Shown piece by piece: positions 7,816 to 16,256 of a DNA stretch of 64,000 nt (positions within the stretch are counted from its first letter, which is position 1; each line of letters begins with the position of its first letter). Both the position numbers and the translations under genes were made by a program. Under the pieces are notes generated by a model that made no database searches, was not told the origin of the DNA, and saw only the letters and a list, made by a program, of their open reading frames with translations. The stretch is from Thermoflexales bacterium. GTDB taxonomy: Bacteria > Chloroflexota > Anaerolineae > J036 > Brachytrichaceae. The stretch spans positions 1 through 64,000 of the forward strand of contig JANWUW010000046.1 of NCBI GenBank assembly GCA_025057935.1. The letters are read 5' to 3'.

Positions 7816-10640
7816 GCCACCTCGTCCCAGTTCGGTCCGCTGGCAACGTCGGCTTTCAAGCGCACGCTGAGCGGAAAGGCGCGTTCCATCTCTTCTCGGA
7901 TCAGCGCTTTGGCGGCTTCTAGCTCAGTGGGCGGGCAATCGAACACAAGCTCGTCGTGCACTTGGAGCGTCATGCGGCATTGGAAGCCCTCACTGTTCAG
8001 TCGTTGGTGAATGCGAATCATGGCGATCTTGATGATGTCGGCAGCACTGCCTTGGACTGGGTGGTTGATCGCTTCGCGCTCAGCGCGACGGCGCAATTGC
8101 TCATTGGTGTCCTTCGCGCGCAGCTCTGGGAAGTATCGCCGGCGCCCCATCACAGTTTCCACATAGCCGCGCTCGGCAGCCATGCGTTTAGTGTCGTCCA
8201 ACCACTGCTTCACCTTGGGAAAGCGCGCAAAGTAACGCTCGATGAACGCTTGTGCCTCGCTCACGCTCATGCCTGTGTTCTGCGCGAGCGCATACGCGCC
8301 CATGCCGTAAGCAATGCCAAAGTTGATGCGCTTGGCGTTGTTGCGCTGCATGGGCGTGACCTCGCTGAGCGGGACGCCGTAGATCACGCTTGCGGTTGCG
8401 GCATGGATGTCCTCGTCGCGCGCGAACGCGGCTTTAAGCGTGGGATCGTCAGCAAGATGAGCGAGGATGCGCAGCTCCACTTGCGAGTAATCCGCGCTGA
8501 TCAAGCGCCAACCCGGGCGCGGCACGAACGCTTTGCGCACGCGCCGACCCATCTCAGTCTTGATCGGGATGTTTTGCAAGTTTGGGTTCGAGGACGAGAG
8601 CCGCCCGGTGACCGTGCCGGTTTGGTTGAAATCCGTGTGAATGCGACCCGTGCGTGGGTTCACTAACTTCGGCAGCGCCTCGACGTAGGTGCCGAGCAGT
8701 TTGGAAAGCTCGCGGTGCTCCAGCAGGTAAGGGATGATCTCGTGCTTATCGCGTAATGCCTCGAGCACCTCTGCGGAGGTGGAGTAGACGCCGCTGCTGG
8801 TCTTCCAAGCGCCTTGCGTGGGCAAGCCGAGCTTGCCGAAGAGCACATCGCTAAGCTGTTTTGGCGAGTTGATGTTGAACGCCAGCCCCGCGATCTCGAA
8901 GATGGTGCGCTCCAATGCGCGCAGCCGCTCGGTGATCTCACGCGCCAGCTCGCCAAGGTAGCGCACATCCACCGCTACGCCGGCAACTTCCATGTCCACC
9001 AGCACATGGATCAACGGCAGTTCCACCTCGTAGAACAAGCGCTCTTGGTTGCGCTCGCGCAGCAGCGGCGTAAGCACGTCCACGAGGCGGAAGGTGGCGT
9101 CGGCATCAGCAGCCGCGTAGGGCGCGATGCTCTCTAAGGGCACGTCGCGCATGGAAAGCTGGTGCTTGCCCTTGCCGATTAGCTCAGCGATCTCGGTCAT
9201 CTGCCAGCCGAAGTAGCTGTACGCGAGCGACTTCAGCCCTAAGCTGCGCCCACTCGGCTCGCAGAGGTACTGCGCGATCATCGTATCGAAGATCGGGCGA
9301 GACAGGGAGACGCCAGCTTGCTGCAGCGCCTCGAGGTCAAACTTGGCGTTGTGCGCCACAAGCTGCACCTCGGGGCGCATGAGCGCGTGGCGAATCGGCT
9401 CGAACTTCAGCGATCGCGGATCGAGCGTCCATGATGCGCCGCTCACGGGCACATACCATCCCTCCCCTTCACGCACGCAAAACGAAAGCCCGACCAGCTC
9501 ACCGTTGAGCGGATCAGGGGTGCTGGTTTCGGTGTCGAAGGCAATGCGCTGCGCGTTGTGCAGCGCTGTGAGCAGCGCGCGGTAATCCTCATCGCTGCGC
9601 ACGATGCGCGTGCGCGTTGGCGCGCCTGGCTTTGGCAGCGGCTCGGCAACCTCAAGCGCGCCAAACAAGCCCATCTGCTGTGGCTCTCCACTCGGCGCAG
9701 GTGGTGACTCGGGCGCAAGCGCACGACGCAGCTCCTCGAAACGCTTGGCGCTGGTGTTAAAGCCCAACTCTTGGAACAGGCGATTCACGCGCTCAAGGTT
9801 GATGGCGCCAAGGTCAGCGCGGCATGCTTCCCAGTCCACCTCGAGCGGCACGTCGGTTTTAATGCGCGCCAGCTCGCGGCTGAGGTAGGCGCTTTCGCGC
9901 CCTTGCTCGAGCAGAGCGCGCACGCGCTTCGGCTCAACTTGATCGAGATGCGCGTAGATGCCGTCGAGCGAGCCAAACCGCTGGAGCAAGTGTTGTGCGG
10001 TCTTTTCGCCAATGCCGCGCACACCGGGGATGTTGTCGCTGGCGTCGCCGACCAGCGCCTTGAAGTCCACCACTTGCTCTGGTTGCACACCAAGCGCGGC
10101 TTGCACGGCGGCTTCGTCATAGAGCATGGTGTCCTCGAAGCGCTGCCTCGAAGCAAGCACCTTGACGGCAGGCGAGACCAGTTGCAGCGCATCGCGATCA
10201 CCCGTGACGATGATCACTTCAAATCCCTCTCCACTGGCGCGACGCGCCAGCGTGCCGATCACGTCGTCAGCTTCATAGCCCTCGGCAGTGAAGACAGGTA
10301 TCTCGAAGGCATTGACGACTTGCTGAATGCGGCGCATTTGGGCAGCGAGATCATCGGGCATCTTGTCGCGCGTGGCTTTGTAGTCGGCGTAGAGGTCATC
10401 CCGAAAGGTGCGCCCCACATCAAAGGCAATGGCAATGTAGTCCGGCTGGAGCTCGCGCCACACCTTGATCAACATGTTGGTGAAGGCATACACTGCACCC
10501 GTTAGCTCCACACGACCATCTGGATGCGTGACAGCGAGTGGCTCGCCTTTGGTGTTGAGCATGGCGTAATAGGCGCGGTAAGCGAGCGCATGTCCATCCA
10601 GCAACACAAGGCGCGGGCGCGACCGAGTGTTTGCGCTCAT
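7812..10640 (-). CDS. polA: DNA polymerase I
   Basis: Replication and repair polymerase, 942 residues, with three domains. The 5'-3' exonuclease begins LLDGHALAYRAYYA and includes GDRDALQLV and the helix-hairpin-helix at GVRGIGEKTA. The 3'-5' proofreading domain appears active: FDTETS, HNAKFDLEAL and the DAD near AAADADATFRL. The polymerase domain holds motif A DYSQVELRILAH, motif B KRINFGIAYGMGAY and motif C QVHDELVF. All metal ligands are present. Upstream, 3 bases away, lies a methyltransferase gene on the same strand. Confidence 0.96.
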   Translation of the reverse strand: MSANTRSRPRLVLLDGHALAYRAYYAMLNTKGEPLAVTHPDGRVELTGAVYAFTNMLIKVWRELQPDYIAIAFDVGRTFRDDLYADYKATRDKMPDDLAAQMRRIQQVVNAFEIPVFTAEGYEADDVIGTLARRASGEGFEVIIVTGDRDALQLVSPAVKVLASRQRFEDTMLYDEAAVQAALGVQPEQVVDFKALVGDASDNIPGVRGIGEKTAQHLLQRFGSLDGIYAHLDQVEPKRVRALLEQGRESAYLSRELARIKTDVPLEVDWEACRADLGAINLERVNRLFQELGFNTSAKRFEELRRALAPESPPAPSGEPQQMGLFGALEVAEPLPKPGAPTRTRIVRSDEDYRALLTALHNAQRIAFDTETSTPDPLNGELVGLSFCVREGEGWYVPVSGASWTLDPRSLKFEPIRHALMRPEVQLVAHNAKFDLEALQQAGVSLSRPIFDTMIAQYLCEPSGRSLGLKSLAYSYFGWQMTEIAELIGKGKHQLSMRDVPLESIAPYAAADADATFRLVDVLTPLLRERNQERLFYEVELPLIHVLVDMEVAGVAVDVRYLGELAREITERLRALERTIFEIAGLAFNINSPKQLSDVLFGKLGLPTQGAWKTSSGVYSTSAEVLEALRDKHEIIPYLLEHRELSKLLGTYVEALPKLVNPRTGRIHTDFNQTGTVTGRLSSSNPNLQNIPIKTEMGRRVRKAFVPRPGWRLISADYSQVELRILAHLADDPTLKAAFARDEDIHAATASVIYGVPLSEVTPMQRNNAKRINFGIAYGMGAYALAQNTGMSVSEAQAFIERYFARFPKVKQWLDDTKRMAAERGYVETVMGRRRYFPELRAKDTNEQLRRRAEREAINHPVQGSAADIIKIAMIRIHQRLNSEGFQCRMTLQVHDELVFDCPPTELEAAKALIREEMERAFPLSVRLKADVASGPNWDEVA

Positions 10641-10643
10641 GGC

Positions 10644-11447
10644 TCAGCGCGTGCCGACGGCAAACACCTCGCGCTGGAAGAACCAGGCGAAGGGCAACCA
10701 GTTAAACGCGATGTGGCGCAGGGCATCCAGCACGGCACCTTCGCGGCGCTGCTGCGGTGGTGTGTCGAGCCACACGCGCACTTGCTGAAAACCAGCGCGC
10801 TTAAGGTAGCGGCGCAGGCGCAAGATGTCTTGCTCGTTCACGTGCACTTCAGTGTTGATCGCCACGTTGAGCGCACGCGGGTTCTTCGGATAGCGTGCGC
10901 CCTGGCCCATCAGAGTGCGCACCAAGCGCACGATGGGATAAGCGTAAGCGTCGTACCAGCGATTGGGTGCGGTATGGATAACGATCTTGCCACCAGGCCG
11001 CAGCACGCGATGCGCCTCGCGCAGGCAACGCTCGAGCTCCCATGGGTAGAGATGCTCCACCACGTCGAAAAGCAGCACGCGGTCGAAGTGCGCATCGGTG
11101 AAGGGCAACGCTTTGGCGTCAGCGCGCGCAATGCCGAAGCTGCCACGTTCGCCTTGCATGATGCGGCGCGTGAGCTGCACGGCAGCGCGCGAGTAGTCAA
11201 CGCCGAAAGCGTGCGCTCCCAGCCGCGCCACATGACGCACGATCTCCCCGCGCCCACACCCTACGTCCAACACCCACATCCCCGGCTGGACCTCGGCGAA
11301 AGCAAACGCCTGCCGCAGCCGCCGCGAAAGATGCTCACCCTCGGTCTTGATAAACTCGTCGTAGCCCTCACACGCGGTGAGAAAGTAGGTCTCGTCGTAT
11401 AGGTCCGGCGGCAGCGATGCCTGCTGCGGCTGCTGTCCCTGCGTCAT
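10644..11447 (-). CDS. Class I SAM-dependent methyltransferase
   Basis: The 267-residue protein has the Methyltransf_11/25 pattern: WVLDVGCGRGEIVRHVA (motif I), VDYSRAAVQL (motif II acidic residue), ARADAKALPF, and LFDVVEHLYPWELERCLREAHRVLRPGG. An amphipathic C-terminal segment (HIAFNWLPFAWFFQREVFAVG) may sit at the membrane. The ATG at 11447 begins a Gln-rich leader; an earlier in-frame start at 11543 adds residues unrelated to the family. Substrate unknown; related proteins methylate lipids, quinones or glycans. It lies directly upstream of polA. Confidence 0.82.
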   Translation of the reverse strand: MTQGQQPQQASLPPDLYDETYFLTACEGYDEFIKTEGEHLSRRLRQAFAFAEVQPGMWVLDVGCGRGEIVRHVARLGAHAFGVDYSRAAVQLTRRIMQGERGSFGIARADAKALPFTDAHFDRVLLFDVVEHLYPWELERCLREAHRVLRPGGKIVIHTAPNRWYDAYAYPIVRLVRTLMGQGARYPKNPRALNVAINTEVHVNEQDILRLRRYLKRAGFQQVRVWLDTPPQQRREGAVLDALRHIAFNWLPFAWFFQREVFAVGTR

Positions 11448-11650
11448 CAAGGCAGATTTGAGTATAGCTAAGACAGAACCCGCGTTCGGCGATCGCCGTT
11501 GCGAAGAACCTCGCACATGCCCTAGGACTCTCAGCCCTTTCACCTCCGTCGCTTCAGTTTCCTCTCAGTCTCTCAAGCAAAATCAGAAAGCGTTTGAGAA
11601 TAGAGAGTCGCGCACAACACCGCAGTTGTTGCGACGCTGTGGAGATAGGC

Positions 11651-12238
11651 TTGCTTAAGGTGGCTCGCTGGATCAAATACCCAAGTGCAACGGTCACGGC
11701 GCTGATCACAGCGCCGTGTGAAGTGTTGTTTGAAATCGTGAGCGACCCGCTGCGTCATCCCGAGCTGGCTGGCAGCGGTGAGGTGATGGATACGCGCTGG
11801 GTAACACCGCCGCCGATTGGCGTGGGATCGTGTTTCCAATCCCGCCAGTGCTTCGGCTGGTATCAATACCCCACGCGCTCTTACATTCAGGTCTATGAGC
11901 CGCCCTACCGCTTCATCTGGCTCTCCGGTCCCGGCTTCAAGAAGCCTCCCTTTGGGCAGCTCTGGGGGTTTGAGCTAACGCCGATTGATGAACGCGCGAC
12001 GCTTGTGGCGCACTTGATGCGCGTGCCGCTTTACCCCTTGCCAGCCATCTGGCCCTTCACCTGGCTCGCCGACCGTGGTGCCTTGCACGAAGTCAAGAAC
12101 ATGAAGCCAACGCTTTACAACTTGGCGCGCATGGCAAACGCACAGGTGATCGGCGACCTGCAAGTGGTGCTCGATTGGTGCGAGCGCGCCTCGCCATGTG
12201 GCGAGCGTCTTGTGCTTGTGGGGCAGCCGGCCCGTTAA
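11651..12238 (+). CDS. SRPBCC (START/polyketide cyclase-like) protein
   Basis: A lipid- or ligand-binding fold protein of about 195 residues. The pattern ARWIKYPSATVTALITAPCEVLFEIVSDPLRHPELAGSG is the SRPBCC opening, followed by a strand-rich middle (GSCFQSRQ, YEPPYRFIWLSG, LWGFELTPIDERATLVAHLM) and a long C-terminal helix. The start is uncertain: TTG at 11651 has GGAG 6 bases upstream, and GTG at 11660 is an alternative. The end overlaps the convergent ProRS-like gene by 4 bases. The upstream gap (11448-11650) shows no gene. Confidence 0.7.
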   Translation: MLKVARWIKYPSATVTALITAPCEVLFEIVSDPLRHPELAGSGEVMDTRWVTPPPIGVGSCFQSRQCFGWYQYPTRSYIQVYEPPYRFIWLSGPGFKKPPFGQLWGFELTPIDERATLVAHLMRVPLYPLPAIWPFTWLADRGALHEVKNMKPTLYNLARMANAQVIGDLQVVLDWCERASPCGERLVLVGQPAR

Positions 12239-13746
12239 CGCAGCGCGGCGCGCACATGCTCGAGCACTGCATCCAGCGGCACTAGCGTAGCGTTCTCCTT
12301 GCTGCTGCCGCGCCGACGCATCTCTACGCTGCCCGCCTGCAACGCGCGCGTGCTCACCGTAAGCCGCAGCGGCACTCCCATCAGGTCAGCATCGTTGAAT
12401 TTGACCCCCGGCGATTCCGCGCGATCATCGTAAAGCACTTCCACGCCGTGGCGCGCGAGCAGCGCGTAGAGTTGCTCTGCGGTGCTGACAACAGCCTCGT
12501 CCTTGCCCAACGCTACGAGGTGCGTGTGAAAAGGCGCGACGGTGCTCGGCAAGCGCAGACCAAACTCATCGCGATGGATAGCGGCGAGCGCCCACAGCAG
12601 CGCCTCGAGATCAATGGCGAAGTGGCGCAACAGAGGCACGCGCTCACTGCCCTGAGGGTCGAGATACGTGCCTTCGTAACCCTGCCGATGCTCGCGCATC
12701 AACGCGACGCCCTGCACGGGACGCAGCGGTGCATTGCACTGCGCACACGCGCTCTCTAATGGCGGCATAGCGATGTCGGCAACGCAATCCGCGGTGTAGT
12801 CGCGCCCGTAGTTGGTGTTGCGCAGGTGATACTCCGCCACATTCGCCCCAGCGACGAGATTGGGCGCGCGCGCCACGACCTCATCCACGACGAGCATCCA
12901 GCGTCCATCACGCACAAGCCCGATGGGCGAAGCGTAACCCGGCTCAGCGCCAATCGCGCGGATCTCGGCTTCAGTCGCAGGACGCAGGCGATATGCCCCG
13001 ATCGCCTCGCGCAGCTTGGCTTCGCTGAGCATCATATCGCCGCGCACCACAGCAAAGATGAGCTGATCGCCGCGCTCACGCTCTGCAACGAAGAACAACG
13101 CCTTGGCAGTGGCTGCTGTTGAGATGCCCAAGAAACACGCCAACGTCTCGATCGTCTTACATGCGGGTGTGTGCACGCGCTCCAGCGGTTGCGCCGCAGT
13201 GGTTTCATGCTCAGCCGCCGCGAACCGAGCGTGTTCGACGAAGTCGAGATACCCACAACGGTCGCATGCCAACAGCGCCTCTTCTTTCTCGCCTAGGCAA
13301 ACTAAGCCGTGCGCTGCGCTGTGCACTTCAAAGCCACACTGCTCAAGTGCCGCGCTGAGCGCGCGCCTGATCGCAGCACGCTGTGCTTCATCTTGCTCCG
13401 CGTCGCGCGTGAATGACCATAGATGGAGTTGCGCCTTAGGCGCGCCAAGCTGAAGCGCATAGGCGAGCACGGGAAGCTGGCGATAGGAGCGAAGCACGCT
13501 CCGCCCAAGTAGTGCGATCGCCCGCGGCTCGGCGATCGCCACGGGCTGGGCATTTAGAGCATGCAGGGCTTCCTCCAACACGCGCGCCAACTTGGCCAGT
13601 GCGCGCTGACCGAGAGGGAGATAAGCTCGCCCGCCGTTCTCAAGAAGTCGCGCGTAACCCGCTCGCACTAAAAGGCGCAGCCCCTCATGGCTGACCCCCG
13701 CAGGCATTTCCCGCAGCGTAGTGGAGAACAAAGACGCGAGCCGCAT
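12235..13746 (-). CDS. Prolyl-tRNA synthetase-like protein lacking motifs 2 and 3
   Basis: About 503 residues, against roughly 570 for bacterial ProRS. It keeps the ProRS opening MRLASLFSTTLRE, LRAG/YLPLG-like residues 28-46, SYRQLPVLAY (87-96), a cysteine-pair region near 161-164, an INS/YbaK-like editing domain (about 195-330, with VVRGDMMLSEAKL and LVAGANVAEYH), and the anticodon-binding domain (STVAPFHTHLVAL to the end, with DDRAESPGVKFNDADLMGVP). The block that should carry motif 2 (FRDExRPRFGLMRxREF) is collapsed to LGAPKAQLHLWSF, and motif 3 (GxGxxR) reads AIDLEA. It should not form prolyl-adenylate. It could be a trans-editing factor. An upstream ATG at 13758 is also possible. Confidence 0.82.
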   Translation of the reverse strand: MRLASLFSTTLREMPAGVSHEGLRLLVRAGYARLLENGGRAYLPLGQRALAKLARVLEEALHALNAQPVAIAEPRAIALLGRSVLRSYRQLPVLAYALQLGAPKAQLHLWSFTRDAEQDEAQRAAIRRALSAALEQCGFEVHSAAHGLVCLGEKEEALLACDRCGYLDFVEHARFAAAEHETTAAQPLERVHTPACKTIETLACFLGISTAATAKALFFVAERERGDQLIFAVVRGDMMLSEAKLREAIGAYRLRPATEAEIRAIGAEPGYASPIGLVRDGRWMLVVDEVVARAPNLVAGANVAEYHLRNTNYGRDYTADCVADIAMPPLESACAQCNAPLRPVQGVALMREHRQGYEGTYLDPQGSERVPLLRHFAIDLEALLWALAAIHRDEFGLRLPSTVAPFHTHLVALGKDEAVVSTAEQLYALLARHGVEVLYDDRAESPGVKFNDADLMGVPLRLTVSTRALQAGSVEMRRRGSSKENATLVPLDAVLEHVRAALR

Positions 13747-13797
13747 GGTGGCGTTCATTGTACGGGTCAGTGTTGTGATAACATGCAGGCGCAAGGC

Positions 13798-14445
13798 ATG
13801 CCGGAGCGCCACGTTCCAGACATCGTTGTCGCTCGTTTACCGCTATACCTGCGCGCGCTGAGCGCTATTCAGAGAGAAGGGCTGGCTTTCATCTCCTCGA
13901 AGGAGCTGGGCGAGCGGCTGAGCATCAGCCCAGCGCAAATTCGCAAGGATCTCTCGTTGTTCGGGGATTTCGGTCGGCAGGGTAAAGGCTACGAGGTCAA
14001 CGCTTTGCTTGCACGTCTGCGGCGAATCCTAGGCGTTGACCGAGAGTGGCTGATGGTGCTTGTTGGCGCTGGCCATCTGGGCAGCGCGGTAGCAAACTAC
14101 ACCGGATTTGCTCAGCGGGGATTCCGCATTGCTGCGGTCTTCGACAATGACCCTCAGCGCATCGGCGTACGCTTGGGCGAGCACGTGGTGCGGTCAGCAG
14201 ACGAGCTAGACGCGTTTGTGCGCGCGCATGCCATCCGTTTGGCGATGATCGCTGTGCCTGCTTCAGCAGCACAAACAGTTGCTGACCAGCTCGTGAGGGC
14301 GGGCGTGCGCGGCATTTTGAACTACGCGCCGGTGACGCTCACCGTGCCTCCCTCGGTGCGCGTGGAGAACATTGACCCCGTGCTCCACCTCCAGCACATG
14401 ACGTACTACCTTAGCGCGGAGCCAGAGGCAGCTGGCACATCTTGA
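13798..14445 (+). CDS. rex: Redox-sensing transcriptional repressor Rex
   Basis: NADH/NAD+-sensing repressor of fermentation and respiration genes, about 215 residues. The winged-helix region begins MPERHVPDIVVARLPLYLRAL and contains ISSKELGERLSISPAQIRKDLSLFGDFGRQGKGY, the Rex recognition helix. The NAD-binding domain follows (LVGAGHLGSAVANY, VFDNDPQRIG) and ends with NIDPVLHLQHMTYYL. The start at 13798 gives the usual Rex N-terminus; an ATG 15 bases upstream is an alternative. Transcribed divergently from the ProRS-like gene with a very short gap. The end overlaps the DtxR gene. Confidence 0.93.
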   Translation: MPERHVPDIVVARLPLYLRALSAIQREGLAFISSKELGERLSISPAQIRKDLSLFGDFGRQGKGYEVNALLARLRRILGVDREWLMVLVGAGHLGSAVANYTGFAQRGFRIAAVFDNDPQRIGVRLGEHVVRSADELDAFVRAHAIRLAMIAVPASAAQTVADQLVRAGVRGILNYAPVTLTVPPSVRVENIDPVLHLQHMTYYLSAEPEAAGTS

Positions 14446-15095
14446 ATGAACACGTTCTGCGCAAGGGAGTCCTCCACCTCAACTTCAGCGCCGTTGCTTA
14501 GGTGCAACACACGGCTATTCCGCTCAGGGTTGACGGTTTTCACAACGAAGCACGTGTTCGGGAACAGCCCTAGCGCTGCTAAGCGTCGCAAGACATCCGC
14601 ATCTTCATCGCGCACGCGCTGAACGCAGAGCATTGCCCCAGTCGGCGCGTCAACCAAGGTGCGCCGCGAGGCGAGTGGCATCTCTCCTTCGCGCGTTGGG
14701 ATTGGGTCGCCGTGTGGATCCACTTTGGGATCGCCGAGCAACTGCGCAATGCGCTCAGCGAAGGCTTGGCTCACGGCGTGCTCAAGGCGCTCGGCTTCAG
14801 CGTGCACCTCGTCCCACGAGTAGCCCATGACTTCCATGAGATAAAGCTCGATCAGCCGATGATGGCGAATGATCTCGAGCGCGATGCGCTTGCCGCTAAG
14901 CGTGAGCGCCGCGCCTTGGTACGGCTCGTATTCCACGAGTTTCAGCTCCGCAAGCCGCCGCAGCATGCCTGTGACTGAAGCCGCCGAGACTCCCAACCGC
15001 GCCGCCAGCGCGTTCGTGGTGACGCGTTCAGACTCTTGGTGTAGCTCGAAAATTGCCTTCAGGTAATCCTGCACGGACTCCGAGAGGCGTAGCAT
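14406..15095 (-). CDS. DtxR/MntR-family metal-dependent regulator
   Basis: Iron- or manganese-responsive repressor of 229 residues. The N-terminal winged helix (SVQDYLKAIFELHQ, ALAARLGVSAASVTGMLRRL) is followed by a dimerisation domain with metal ligands (HHRLIELYLMEVMGYSWDEVHAEAERLEHAVS) and a C-terminal FeoA/SH3-like domain (RVRDEDADVLRRLAALGLFPNT). A TATACT -10-like box lies at 15105-15110, only about 10 bases before the ATG at 15095, so the transcript may be nearly leaderless. Converges on rex with a 40-base overlap. Confidence 0.9.
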   Translation of the reverse strand: MLRLSESVQDYLKAIFELHQESERVTTNALAARLGVSAASVTGMLRRLAELKLVEYEPYQGAALTLSGKRIALEIIRHHRLIELYLMEVMGYSWDEVHAEAERLEHAVSQAFAERIAQLLGDPKVDPHGDPIPTREGEMPLASRRTLVDAPTGAMLCVQRVRDEDADVLRRLAALGLFPNTCFVVKTVNPERNSRVLHLSNGAEVEVEDSLAQNVFIQDVPAASGSALR

Positions 15096-15108
15096 GCCGT
15101 GCAAGAGT

Positions 15109-15150
15109 ATAAAAGCAAATCGGCACAGGCTGCTTCTAGCGCCTGTGCCG
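15109..15150 (-). terminator. Hairpin with T-rich tail after ccdA
   Basis: A perfect 10-base inverted repeat (15121-15130 with 15141-15150, arm CGGCACAGGC, 10-base loop) is followed on the minus strand by ATTTGCTTTTAT. It sits between the ccdA stop at 15182 and the dtxR start at 15095, so it probably ends the ccm transcript. The T-rich tail also overlaps the dtxR promoter region, so an operator role is an alternative. Confidence 0.65.
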
Positions 15151-15181
15151 AGCGCAGGCAGCATTTGCGCAAAGAGTCAAC

Positions 15182-15973
15182 TCAAGCCCGGCGCACTGTC
15201 GAGCCCTGCACTGCCACGCCGCCGATGAAGCCCAGATATGCTGGCACAAGCGGCAACACGCATGGCGAGAGGAAGGAGAGCAGCCCGGCAATCGCGGCAA
15301 CAGGAATGCTCAGCACTGCTTCTTCGCCGAGCACTTGCGCTTCAAGCTCGAAGGGCACAGCGGCTAACGCAGCGCTGAGCTGTGAGATCTGCCCCACTAG
15401 CAGCGCCACGCCCACCCCAATCAGCAGCACGCCGCTGATCACCTCGATGAGGCGGGTGTGCCGCTGCACATGCCGCAAGAATGGAATCGCGCGGTCGGTG
15501 AGCGCTGCCACCATCAAGAACGGCACCCCTAGCCCTAACACGTACGCCAGCAACATCACCATGCGCGTGCTCAGCTCAGTGGTCACGCTCATGGAGAGGA
15601 TCGCACCTAGGAAGGGACCGATGCACGGTGTCCAACCTGCAGCGAAGCCCAGCCCTGTCAGGAACGCGCCGGCTGCTCCAGCCACACGGTGAAGCGCGCT
15701 TAAGTCAGCCCGCATCTCACGATAGAGGAAGGGAATGTTCAGCACCCCCAGAGTGAACAGTCCTAATCCGATCAGCGCTACGCCGCCAACCACACGCACT
15801 GCCTCGCGTGCCTCGTAGAACACATCGCCAAGAACGGTTCCTGCCACACCGAACGCGCCCATGATGAACACGGCGAAGCCAAGCACAAAGAGCACTCCCT
15901 GGCGGAAGGCATACCAACGCTGCATCTGTGTCAGCGACGCTGTCCGCGCCACTGCGACTGACCCTTCCGACAT
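15182..15973 (-). CDS. ccdA: CcdA/DsbD-family thiol transporter, circularly permuted
   Basis: Membrane protein that passes electrons across the membrane to cytochrome c and thiol-redox partners. CcdA has six helices, with SPC in helix 1 and TPC in helix 4. Here the 263-residue protein begins with what is normally helix 2 (RQGVLFVLGFAVFIMG), then GGVALIGLGL, GWTPCIGP (114-120), LLAYVLGLGVPFL, GVLLIGVGVALL, and ends with the normal helix 1, AGLLSFLSPCVLPLVPAYLG (229-248). Both redox cysteines are kept, but helix order is 2-3-4-5-6-1. The ATG at 15973 has a GAGAGGTGAGG site; an in-frame stop lies just upstream, so no first helix is missed. Confidence 0.88.
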   Translation of the reverse strand: MSEGSVAVARTASLTQMQRWYAFRQGVLFVLGFAVFIMGAFGVAGTVLGDVFYEAREAVRVVGGVALIGLGLFTLGVLNIPFLYREMRADLSALHRVAGAAGAFLTGLGFAAGWTPCIGPFLGAILSMSVTTELSTRMVMLLAYVLGLGVPFLMVAALTDRAIPFLRHVQRHTRLIEVISGVLLIGVGVALLVGQISQLSAALAAVPFELEAQVLGEEAVLSIPVAAIAGLLSFLSPCVLPLVPAYLGFIGGVAVQGSTVRRA

Positions 15974-16058
15974 GACCTCACCTCTCAACTTTAGAGGTCA
16001 ATCCTTCGCCCATCGTAACACCTTCTCACGCGCGGCGGGGATGTAACACCAAAGCGCC

Positions 16059-16256
16059 CTAACTGCTGGATTGCATGCGGGAAGCCTTCGCATCTGCACC
16101 ACGCTGCTCACGCTCGACCTCGTCTAAGACCATCGCCTCGCGGTCGAGGGCGCGATGGCGCAGCCACAAAAACAGCGCGTAAATCGTCAAGGCACCGATG
16201 AACACGCCGTAGGCTGTGAACAGGTAGACAGCGTTCTTGTCCGCAAGCAGGTTCAT
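16059..16256 (-). CDS. ccmD: CcmD-like small membrane protein
   Basis: A 65-residue protein with a single membrane segment (AVYLFTAYGVFIGALTIYALFLWL) and a charged cytoplasmic tail (RHRALDREAMVLDEVEREQRG). Size, topology and position directly after ccmC fit CcmD, the small helper of the CcmABC heme exporter. The start is immediately adjacent to the ccmC stop. CcmD sequences are poorly conserved, so context carries much of the call. Confidence 0.72.
   Translation of the reverse strand: MNLLADKNAVYLFTAYGVFIGALTIYALFLWLRHRALDREAMVLDEVEREQRGADAKASRMQSSS

Noticed and set aside
11480-11500. GGCGATCGCC octamer-like repeats (HIP1-like), also near 1917, 13532 and 56313
   Set aside because: They occur sporadically and could simply reflect the base composition; I could not show enrichment without counting against a background model.
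13760-13800. Rex operator in front of rex
   Set aside because: Only one TTGTGA-like half-site is present at about 13774; the second half of the palindrome is missing.
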